This document shows positions 55,095 to 64,000 of a stretch of 64,000 bases of DNA, piece after piece; position 1 is the first letter of the stretch, and every line of letters begins with the position of its first letter. A program made the position numbers and the translations under genes. The notes under the pieces are model-generated. The model was given only the letters and a program-made list of their open reading frames with translations, did not search any database and had not been told where the DNA came from. Source of the DNA: Dryococelus australis (Eukaryota > Arthropoda > Insecta > Phasmatodea > Phasmatidae); contig CM057009.1 in assembly GCA_029891345.1 (NCBI GenBank), positions 288,930,966 through 288,994,965 on the forward strand. Direction: 5' to 3'.

Positions 55095-56240
55095 ACATTA
55101 CAATTGGATTGTAAAATATCATATAACTAACAAATAATCTTACCCTGTGTTGTTGCGATATTTTCCGCCACGGTAAATACAGTGTGTAGAAATTGAGGAT
55201 TACAAAACCTCGATGAACTGATTTTAGTGAGACTATCAGTCACTGTATCATTATGCAGATAACAATGAGTTACACTATGAACATATATAGAGAATATTAT
55301 TCATCTATCGCTCTTAGATTTGTTATTCAAGTAAATACACCAACACTATACCGTAGGTAACATGAAACTTGTATTACAACATTGGATTGCGCGATCAATA
55401 GTGTTTGCGTTTTGATTTGTAGATATTTCCAGATACAACAAATATTTTATGACAGGTTAAAGAATTTTTTTTTAATTCCACGATAATTCTGAAAATAGGA
55501 TAGTAAAATATTTTTTTTATTTATTACTAATGAAAGTTTATAAGCAAACTATGTGGAACCATTGTAATTCAACGGTGAATAAACTTTACTACGTGCGCTA
55601 AGCATCAACTTCCTCAAGAAAGATTTACATTATTCAATTTCAAATAAAATTCTGCATTATTTGACATGAAACTGACTTTGCGCCAGCGAAATTTTCATGA
55701 ATATTCAGCATCTACATTAGGAAAATAGCTACATTTCCTTCTGCTAGAAAATTCTGTTTTGGAGAGGGGAGGATTTTTTTTATACCTTTTAGAAAATTTC
55801 TGCTTTCTTTTCTGACAGGAAGTTGTGTGTACAGCTGACATTGTGATTCGTGAATTAATAATTCAATGTAGAAAATCTTTACTACTGGTTTCCAGTAGCC
55901 ATTTTCCAACTCACTAAATGTGAAACCGCTTGAAATGTTTCTGGCAGGGAGCTGGAAGCGAGGAGCAAAATATGACACTGCAAGATGTAATTGGCAGATA
56001 GGGTGAGTCCGAGGCAACCAGTTTCTGGCGTCGACAGGAACTGCCTCGTAAATTTTCTTGACTATCTATCCTCGATAAATTTATTTCCTCCGCGTGTTTA
56101 AGTTCCTCTTTTAATGGAGCGGCATCATAGCTAACACTACAATGCAGACTCTAAAATCTGCTAAGATGGAAGTCGCTACATCGTGTGACACTTTATATTC
56201 CTGTCACAACATTCTGCCTCATTCCCCGTCTGCAGAGGTA
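54975..56240. repeat. R2 copy b
   Basis: Full-length counterpart of 50041-51235. 55190-55245 also matches 58940-58997 (gattttagtgagactatcag), where copy c is interrupted by the gypsy element. Confidence 0.75.
55712..56017 (-). pseudogene. R2 minus-strand open frame, copy b
   Basis: 101 codons, matching 50687-51064 through FAPRFQLPARNIS, GFTFSELENGYWK and QCQLYTQLPVRKES. Upstream of the first methionine, PVDARNWL still matches, so the true frame is longer; a small indel upstream shifts it relative to copy a. No known domain. Confidence 0.35.
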
Positions 56241-56258
56241 AGAGATGTTATAGTCTGT

Positions 56259-56490
56259 TCACGGTAAAGTGAGCACTTTTGAAAGCCCTCTCATTTAGAA
56301 TTATAGCAAGTAAAATCATTTTATTTTAGCCGTGGACGTTAACTTCCGAATGCGGTGGAGTATACATACTGTATTTATTACTTACATGGCAACATTTACT
56401 TAAAGAGGTGATTAACTGATAAAAAATGACTGAAATGAATAAGTAACTAGTGCCTGAAAAGTGCTCACTTTACTGCGAACCACCTATATC
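56259..56490. mobile_element. Short MITE with 27-bp inverted ends
   Basis: The left end tgttcacggtaaagtgagca, then cttttgaaa, is the complement of the right end tgaaaagtgctcactttact, then gcgaacca. About 230 bp, non-coding, inserted just after R2 copy b. Related single ends occur at 33160 (tgttcacggtaaaatgagca) and 57238 (ttgacaaagtgaacacttct). Confidence 0.65.
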
Positions 56491-57075
56491 AGGTGCTGCA
56501 TTTTGCCACTTCATTGTTGGCTACAGTATCGTCAGCTTTGTTATCTTTCTTACTTGTCATGCGCCTCTCAACGACACCTCATTGACTCACTTTACTGCGA
56601 ACCACCTACATCAGGTGCTGCATTTTGCCACTTCATTGTTGGTTACAGTATCGTCAGCTTTGTTATCTTTCTTACTTGTCATGCGCCTCTCAACGACACC
56701 TCATTGACTCACTTTACTGCGAACCACCTACATCAGGTGCTGCATTTTGCCACTTTATTGTTGGTTACAGTATCGTCAGCCTTGTTATCTTTCTTACTTG
56801 TCATGCGCCCCTCAACGACACCTCATTGACTCACTTTACTGCGAACCACCTACATCAGGTGCTGCATTTTGCCACTTCATTGTTGGTTACAGTATCGTCA
56901 GCTTTGTTATCTTTCTTACTTGTCATGCGCCCCTCAACGACACCTCATTGACTCACTTTACTGCGAACCACCTACATCAGGTGCTGCATTTTGCCACTTC
57001 ATTGTTGGTTACAGTATCGTCAGCTTTGTTATCTTTCTTACTTGTCACGCGCCCCTCAACGGCACCACATTTATT
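56465..57075. repeat. 122-bp satellite, five units
   Basis: Units begin tcactttactgcgaaccacc at 56465, 56587, 56709, 56831 and 56953. They are nearly identical. The first unit starts inside the right inverted end of the MITE. 122 is not a multiple of three, so long frames rotate through the repeat and yield overlapping ORFs of 81-126 codons that are not genes. Confidence 0.95.
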
Positions 57076-58140
57076 CATTTTTCTTTTTTGCTCTCTGCTG
57101 GGAAAAATATCTGAAGTGATAGCATGACACGTGATTTCTAGTACCTTTACTTTTTATTTCTATGCGTTACAAAAACATCGTCAGTGATGTTACTAATGGT
57201 TTTTTTAAAACTATATCAAACATTATAATTTTCGAATTGACAAAGTGAACACTTCTGAAAGGAATCTAAATTGAGATAATATCGGTTGCCAGTTGTGGTT
57301 GGTTTCTCTCATAGTACTGGCAAATATTTCTACGGCCATATCTTTCAGTGTAATATTTTATAAACGCCACAGCGGAATAGATTTAAACTTCCACATAATC
57401 ATGCACAATCCATCACCTTAATGAATTATCTCTCACTTACACTAGTCACCTTACCATACACAATTATATAAACATAATTTCCCGTATACATTTGACTGAC
57501 TTTTTAACATTGGAATAAACAATTTTGTCGACTGATTGATTAAAGGTGATGTTAAATATATTCGCTTTCCACAAAAATTTGTTTTTATGATACTGGAAAA
57601 TTTGTATCATTAACAAAACACGATAGTAAACAAAATTAAAATTGAAAAATATTTAGTCTGTATAGCTTTGGCATCTGCAATGTTTAGTAAATATAGAAAT
57701 ACCTGTTAAAACGAATTATTTTATTGTTTGATTATTTTCACTTTAATGTCGAGAATATTTCTTGGCCTTAAAATTATATAATTATTTTGCTATGAAAATT
57801 AACAAAACAGTTGAAAACGTAAATTGTTTGGGAATAGTAAATGTTGACTGAGTATTAATTTCTGCATCTAGCACACTGATTTCAAGAAATTAATATGTTA
57901 CTGAAGGAAACGTTGGTATCTGTAATGGCGATGCACAAAATAGATTAAATTGAAGCAGTTTCGACTGGTCAAAGCCAGTAGAGATGCATAAAACTACGCA
58001 TGTGCTGGAGACTGTATGCCATGGCTGTATCTTATGGTGAGTGAAAGATCATGTATATGCTATAAGTAATACAATAAATACCAACATATCTGTTACAAAC
58101 GCATGACATCCGTTTGAAGGTCTTAAGAAGAGATTAGTTT
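57076..58140. other. Unassigned AT-rich stretch
   Basis: No gene recognised. 57235-57265 resembles the MITE end, so the original element may have extended to here. Confidence 0.45.
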
Positions 58141-58149
58141 TCTAAATCT

Positions 58150-58997
58150 TTTATAAAGTAAGTGGTGACAGCCCTCACTCTAGCTGGGAGGTGAATGTTT
58201 AACTAAGGACCATCAAGAATGGACTAAGCTTTGTTGGCCTGTAAACACGTCCTTTTCCATCGTCATGTATTAACAATGTGAGGATGTATTTGGGCATGTC
58301 TGCTGGACATAAAGCGTCATACGTGAATTCCGCCTCCATCACCAGGTGCATAAACTAATGCAGTGTGTAGCCCGTCAACTTCTCTTAGGCTTGTTTCTGA
58401 TTAATTGTGAAGTTCAATACATTGGTATTGCTCTGAAATCCAGTGAGATAATATGGCATCAACCAGTTTATGACGACCACATTTGTACGTAAATTGTTGC
58501 ATGGAATGAATGTCTTTTTGTTTCCCATTCCATCAACATATTTTATATGACACATTCTTGAAGTACACCAAAAACTTTTAATAATATTTCATATGTTGTC
58601 AAAGAATTAAATGTTAATTTTATTTATATACTAACTAGCTTATAGGCATATTGGGTCCATTTTCAGATAAATGTTAATAATGTCAATTTAAAGAATAAAA
58701 TCACTACAGACACCTATATACGCTACCTAAGCGAAAATATCATAGGTGCAGAAAAACAGTTTTCATTTTCCTACTGGCTACGTGGCTTAACGAGGAAATG
58801 CTTTTGTAGTATTTGACTGGGATAGTGATAATTTAACGTTTGTGGTATGAAAATAGGTACGTAAGATGCCGGTAAGTATAAAATTTTCAATCGCAAATGT
58901 GCAGCTTATAGTGAATCTCAATTTTTACACAAGGTGTAAAAATTGTGGAATACAAAGCCTGGATGAACCGATTTTAGTGTGACTATCAGTCGCTGTT
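58150..58997. repeat. R2-associated segment and start of R2 copy c
   Basis: 58150-58920 matches 52510-53330. The junction near 58925-58945 then passes directly to sequence matching 55180-55245, skipping the TA microsatellite and unassigned DNA of copy b. Copy c breaks at about 58997. Confidence 0.7.
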
Positions 58998-59005
58998 TAT
59001 TTAGT

Positions 59006-60416
59006 TGTTACGCCCATTTAGGGCGTAACAGGGCTAAAGGAAGGCAAGGAGAAGGATGCACACCATTAAAAAAAATCAAGAAATCATGGACACACAAATT
59101 ATAAAATCAATACAAATATATTGAAGCCCATCTATACATTATGACCAAGAACAACAACTTTGCAACTTGAATATAAATAGCATCTGTAAATTTATGTTGC
59201 TTGCTACCAATCGGTGAACTAGGGGAAAAAAACACACATGCACTGGAAAAAAGAGAAAAATAACAATAATAATATATCCTAAGAAATACCTCAACCTGAA
59301 TAAACACTTGTGAAATCCCATTAAAATAGTTAAAATGACTCCCTGAGTAAAGCAATCACCATTACAACTTTAAAAGTAAAGTACGCCTGATGATTCACTA
59401 AAAAGTACAACATGGAATACTAATTTCAAGAATACCATTGGCAAGGAGCCAAAAACCCTTATTACAACAAACCATGAGCCTGAAGGCGCGCCATAAAATA
59501 CCTATTAAACACCTTGGCAATAAATTTATTTTGGCAAATCGTAGTCCTGGAGACCATTCCTACAGCACGCCAAAAAAGGGAAGAATCCACCTCTTACAAA
59601 AATTCCCATAAAAATACCATATAAAAAACTCACACAAGCAAAACAGTCAATAAACACTTCTCTACAAAAATCCAAATACACAAAAATCGCTTTAAAAATA
59701 GTACAAAAAATGAAACTCTACCACCAGCGTTACAACAACGACTTTAATTGCAATACTTAACTTGAATAGTACTCATATTACGTGAAAACGCGTCTAGCAT
59801 GCTAAAGCCCGCGCAACTCGATGAGGGACACTGCACACTTTATCGGGCTGGCGACGAACATTTATACGCGAAAACGTGGCTCGGGATGGTTAAGGAGGCG
59901 GTGGGAATAGTGGGGAGGCGTATGGAAGGTGCCAGAGTGTGCGAGGCAGAACTCGCTACCAGTAGTAGCCACCAGACAGCGCTCGGCCGCACCAGGAGCG
60001 CAGCGCGCCTCTCTTCAGTAAGGCTCAGCGCTTGGAAGTGTTCAGACATCGCCACCCCGGGGGGAGCGGGGGCGAAGAAAAACGAAGTACTTTTTTTCTG
60101 CAGCAAAAATATAGCCTCGTCAAACAGTAAACCCTCTTCAAACAAAATACCAGTTTATGAATCTGGGATATCAAATACACACGTGGTAAATAACCAAGCA
60201 GACTTAATAACCAAGTTCATTAACATCATGTAGTTCTGTAAACACACCAACTCCATAATAGCAGCATTGAATCGTACTCCAGAAAACTGTAGGCATCACA
60301 CACTTCACCAGGTGGCGGGACGAACGATAAATCGTTCAGGCAGGACAGGAGTATTCGCATAACATTGCTTGAGTTTGCTAATTGACACGCATGTCACACT
60401 TGAAGCAGGGCTTCAG
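59006..60416. mobile_element. Proposed LTR of the gypsy element
   Basis: Begins TG at 59006 and may end CA at about 60416 (gcagggcttca). Support: the relic at 3731-4722 shares both interior words (aatccacctctta) and this inner end. It contains a GC-rich part (59800-60070). The 144-codon frame at 59799-60233 and its antisense lie in this GC-rich part and have no pol/gag motifs. No second LTR is in the window, so length is tentative. Confidence 0.4.
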
Positions 60417-60893
60417 TCCTCCCACACACTGGAAGCGAGCTGCAGGGGGTCTCTTCTCCAAACTCAAAGAAGCTGATGGATGAGGCCCACAGTATAAAAG
60501 AGCCGATGACGATGAAGGAGTGGCCAGGTCCTCCCCTGTATCTTCTGCTCTTGAACTCAAGTTACTCTGGTAGGGTGGAAAGGAATACGGAAAACGGAAA
60601 AGGACTAAGGAGGAGATGTCCGCCTAAACTAACCTACCGAAACTTCTAATAACGCCATCTTGTGTTTCTTCACCGTAAAAATATATATGTGAGGTGGATA
60701 TCCTTTACCTACTAATCCATAAAAATCACTATTGCTTGTAGCTTTACTCCTTTAGGAGCTAGTTAAAAATAATACATATATATTTTGCGAACACCTTACA
60801 TAAAGGAAATTTTAACAATATTTGTACTACCTTACTACCAAAATACATTACCATACAGTGTGAACTCTCCTCTAGTGGTCACAGTGCTCTTCT
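60417..60893. other. Between LTR and pol end
   Basis: Holds a TATA-like box on the plus strand (tataaaag, 60493-60500) followed by C/T-rich sequence, then AT-rich sequence to the pol stop. The TATA is antisense to pol, so it belongs either to another element or to a misplaced LTR boundary. No env-like frame seen. Confidence 0.35.
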
Positions 60894-62110
60894 TCAGGGC
60901 GCGGGGGTTGGCCGATCTTCCAATGGCCGATGAAAAATCTTAATATTAGAGACATGGTTTTTTAAAAACTTTTGCGTTGCTGGGTCCTGCAACAATACCG
61001 ACGCTGGGGTAAGAAAATTAACAATGCAATATGGGTCATCGTACTGAAGGCATAATTTTGCTGAGAATGAATCAACCTTTCTAGATAAATTATGCGTCTT
61101 TACAAGAACTAAATCACCAACCTTGTAAGAAACAGGATCATATTACTCGTCCTGCGCCCTACGCATATGGCGATAGTATTCCTTGATATGGTTGGTAGCA
61201 TCCTCCTATAATTCATTGTGCTCCCCTACATCTACATCAAAATGTAAGCCCCAGGCATTAAGAAGAGGTTACAATAACCTCCGACCAAAGAACACTTCTT
61301 CATGGCGTCAAACCTGTAGCAGCATTTACACAAGAATTCAAGGTCAACATTATGACATGGAGCTCTTTATCCCAATCTGTGTGAACATCATGATGAAAGG
61401 CAGCAAGTGCAGCCTTAATGGTACGATTATACTACTCTGCCATATTAGCTCGAGGGCGATAAGGGGTTGTATGGACCAAACAAACTCCCCAAGAAAAGGC
61501 TATATTTAATAACTCTGTGGAAGTAAAGTTTCTCGCATTATCAGTAACAACATGGGTGGGTGAACCAAAATAACACAATACTTGTTCCTGCAAGATCTTA
61601 CAAATAGTAGTGGTCTTCTGGTCTCTCATTGGGAATAACAAAACAAACTTTGAAAATCCATCAACCAGAACCCATAAATAATTAAAACCCTTCTTAGAAC
61701 TAGGGAGAAGGCCAAACACATTCATATAGACTCTTTCCCAGACAAAACTAGGTGGTGAACTACTAAACTGTCCTTGGGCTCTACTATTGGGGGCCTCTAC
61801 CTGCTGGTACAAAGTACACTGTTTCACCCAATCTTTAATTTCTGATTGCATTTCTGGCCAAAACAAAATGTCGTTCAATACGCTGCAAAGTGCGTTCTTG
61901 CACCTGATGACCTCCCAAATAAGAGTTATGGAAATAATCAAACACCATTGGCCTCACTGCCTTGGGTACACAGGTCTTGAAAACGCCCTTACGTGAAGCT
62001 TTGCCAATAATCCCAATTTTCACAATAAAGCCAGTGAGTTCACCTAGCTGGATTTTATTCCACAACTCCGCACATTCATCATCCTTTTGCTGCCAAACCT
62101 TAATGTTCAT
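60894..62110 (-). pseudogene. Gypsy integrase, decayed
   Basis: 61835-62110 has the zinc-binding region remnant (YFHNSYLGGHQVQERTLQRI). 61432-61941 has the catalytic core: FVWERVYMNVFGLLPSSKKG, LVDGFSKFVLLFP, GSPTHVVTDNARNFTS, YRPRANMAE. The first catalytic aspartate expected in the WER...D position is asparagine here; the TDNA aspartate and the final glutamate remain. Beyond a stop, frames resume, and 60894-61110 reads the C-terminal domain (GDLVLVKTHNLSRKVDSFSA) to the TGA. The two first blocks overlap in different frames, showing a frameshift. Confidence 0.75.
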
Positions 62111-62735
62111 AATAAGCGGCCGGAACTTGCTTCAGAACATTTACCTGCTCCTGAATTTCTCCATCACACACAAACTCGTCAGGGTCAAACATTATAGACA
62201 AACTATCCGCTACGCAATTATATTTTCCCTTTTCATGAATTATATGAAATTAAAAAATTATCAAGGCTTTCGATCCAACGGCCTAGTTTACCCAAAGGTT
62301 TCTTGGGATTCCAAAGCCACGTTAAGTCTTGATAGTCTGTGCACAGATTAAAACGAGTACACTCTAGATAATCGGAAAATTTCTCAACCCCAAACACACA
62401 TGCAAGAGCTTCGTTTTCATAGGCCGAGTACTTTCTTTCGGCGGATGTTAATAGCCGATTAGCATAAGCAATGGGGAAAACACCATCTTCATACTATTGT
62501 ACAAAACGGCGCCTAACGCCAGGGAGCTTGCATCTACATGCAATACAAACTTACGGTCAAAACCAGCCAATCTCAACACTGGTGGAGAGATCAAACAAGT
62601 TTTTATTTTCACCAAAGCCGCCTCTTGCTCGTCTCCCCACAAAAACTCCTGGCCCTTATGTTTTAAAAGATTAAGGGGTCCGGCCAATTCAGCAACAGAT
62701 GGAATAAATCTGGCATAGTAGCCTATCATGCCCAA
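62111..62735 (-). pseudogene. Gypsy RNase H and thumb region, decayed
   Basis: 62448-62735 reads MGMIGYYARFIPSVAELAGP and the RNase H opening FVLHVDASSLALGAVL. Downstream, broken frames still show ERKYSAYENEALACVFGVEK and FNLCTDYQDLTWL. The stop after LIGY and others make it inactive. Confidence 0.7.
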
Positions 62736-62862
62736 AAAAACCCCTTATACCATGTAAGTTCTGCGGACGAGGAGAGGAAAGCACACAGTTAATACTATCA
62801 GAGTCTAACAGCAATTGTCCATCACTCAGAATAAATACCAACAGCCTCACATGCCGGCTACA

Positions 62863-63573
62863 TCAGCTGATTTTCTCTGGATTCACGGTCAATCCCACTT
62901 CCAAAAGCTTCTGTAGGACTAACGTGACATGTTCCCGGTGCAACTCCTTAGTCTTATTGTAGATGACAATATCATCCAGATAGTTGATAACGAATTCAGC
63001 TTTGTATGGCAACAAGATAGTCTCTAAAGCACGAGAAAGTGCCTGGGCCCCAAACGAAACACCAAAAGGGACTCTGTACCATTCAAGAACTCCCCAAGGA
63101 GTAACAAATGCAAGAAATTTTCGTGCATCCTGGTGCAACAAAATTTGGTGAAAGGCCTGATTTAGATCTAACTCTGTAAATTACCTATACTCCCAAATGA
63201 CTAAAAAACATGGGTTACTTTAGGTAAAGGTGTGGATCTAGTTAAATTTTTTTATTGATACGTCGGTAATCTATCACTAGCCGAAATTTACCAGGCTATT
63301 TTTTGTTTACTAGAAACGCCGTACTCGCATAACTAATAGTAGAACACCTAATAACATCCTCATCAAGCAAGTGGTCTATCATTTCTTTAAAGCTTGTCTC
63401 TTAGCTGGACCTACACTATAGGGATGGCACCTAACCGGGGTGTTGTCCGTCAGTACCAAAGCATGCACATATTGCTTACATACTCCCAGTTTATCTGTTA
63501 TTACAGATGGGAACTTCTCTCGTATTTCTTGCGAAAAATCATTATCAATGTCATTTTCCTGCTTACAAAGCAT
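62863..63573 (-). pseudogene. Gypsy reverse transcriptase, decayed
   Basis: 63379-63573 is the lead-in (KLGVCKQYVHALVLTDN, HPYSVGPAKRQ). 63160-63370, with three stops, shows FRLVIDYRRIN. 62863-63141 holds the core with the catalytic YLDDIVIY, preceded by AFVTPWGVLEWYRVPFGVSF. The order and motifs are those of Ty3/gypsy RT. Truncated upstream at about 63576, where R2 begins. Confidence 0.8.
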
Positions 63574-63576
63574 ACG

Positions 63577-64000
63577 AGGATAACTTCGTAGTTAAACTAT
63601 GCACATATAGACAGCATATAAATAATTCATATATTGCTCTTAGACTTGTTAATAAAATTAATCCACCAACACATCACAGTAGATAATATAAAATTTTTAT
63701 TGCAGCCGTGCATTGCGCCATTTCAAGTTTTTGCGATTTCATTTCTAGATAATTCGTGATAGAACCAATATATTACAACAGGTAAAAGAATATTGTGAAC
63801 AACGTTGACCAAAGAAATATTTTTTTTAATATTCGGCAATATTCCTGTAAAAAATTAAATACGCTATTTAATGTAGTTATTACTAATGGCAGATTATAAG
63901 CAAATTTTATGTGGAACCAGTGTAATTCTTCAGTGAATAAACTTTACTGTGCACAAATCTTCCCCTTCCTCATGCAAGATTTACATAACTCACTTTTAAT
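63577..64000. repeat. R2 copy c, after the gypsy insertion
   Basis: Continues the match to 55262-55640 and 50290-50660 (ttattactaatggcagatta, tatgtggaaccagtgtaatt, cagtgaataaactttact). Runs off the window. Confidence 0.75.

Larger units (their letters stand above)
59006..63576 (-). mobile_element. 5'-truncated Ty3/gypsy LTR retrotransposon
   Basis: About 4.6 kb interrupting R2 copy c: R2 stops near 58997 and resumes near 63577. Minus-strand pol remains in the order reverse transcriptase, RNase H, integrase; gag, protease and the 5' LTR are missing at the right end. The left end starts tgttacgcccatttagggcg followed by taaca, a TG-beginning LTR edge with a short internal inverted repeat. Many stops and frameshifts make it inactive. 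Confidence 0.75.

Noticed and set aside
56450-57127. Five overlapping plus-strand ORFs of 81-126 codons
   Set aside because: They rotate through a 122-bp satellite; the peptides repeat the same three frames.
59799-60233. 144-codon ORF and its 101-codon antisense
   Set aside because: GC-rich LTR sequence open on both strands; no retroelement protein motif.
62471-62718. Plus-strand ORFs of 67-73 codons
   Set aside because: Antisense of gypsy RNase H.

Overview
Eukaryotic nuclear DNA, very AT-rich, with no intact host gene that I can defend. The open frames are short and mostly transposon remnants, and the window carries microsatellites, tRNA-derived SINEs and several TE families. The tRNA-type SINEs and one insect-typical transposase-like family point to an arthropod, most likely an insect. 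From memory, similar SINE-borne open frames are common in gene models of stick insects and other large insect genomes; that is recollection, not a search result.

Layout. Positions 1 to about 26.6 kb are an old tandem array of a long non-coding repeat, called R1 here (unit spacing about 4.0 and 4.6 kb where it can be measured). Other elements sit nested in it: an LTR relic (3.7-4.7 kb), a decayed DDE-like transposase gene (12.4-14.2 kb), a 562-bp Tc1/mariner derivative with intact terminal repeats (15141-15702), and a 9.3-kb near-palindromic element (16750-26076). R1 sequence resumes on the far side of each of them. From 26.6 to 45 kb the window is a mosaic: a 55-bp tandem array, a duplicated block carrying a SINE in both copies (29.1 and 39.4 kb), scattered R1 pieces, two TA-flanked MITEs, a second decayed DDE-like transposase gene (34.1-36.8 kb), a LINE 3' fragment with an ATG-repeat tail (38.0-38.6 kb), GC-rich TATA-bearing islands and tRNA-like fragments.

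Positions 45.5 to 49.1 kb on the minus strand hold the only coding-like material I could not tie to a known mobile family. It is a run of cysteine-rich open frames in which one two-block module recurs about three times, broken by stops and frameshifts. Positions 50 to 64 kb hold a second long repeat, R2 (units near 50.0, 54.9 and 58.2/63.6 kb), with open-frame segments recognisable in two copies. The region also holds a MITE whose terminal repeat has grown into a 122-bp satellite (56.3-57.1 kb). A 5'-truncated Ty3/gypsy retrotransposon on the minus strand (59.0-63.6 kb) interrupts the last R2 copy.

The genes do not form a pathway. The interest lies in the nesting order, the giant palindrome and the unidentified cysteine-rich family. 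All repeat relations were found by eye; no alignment or database search was run, so boundaries are approximate unless a terminal repeat fixes them.
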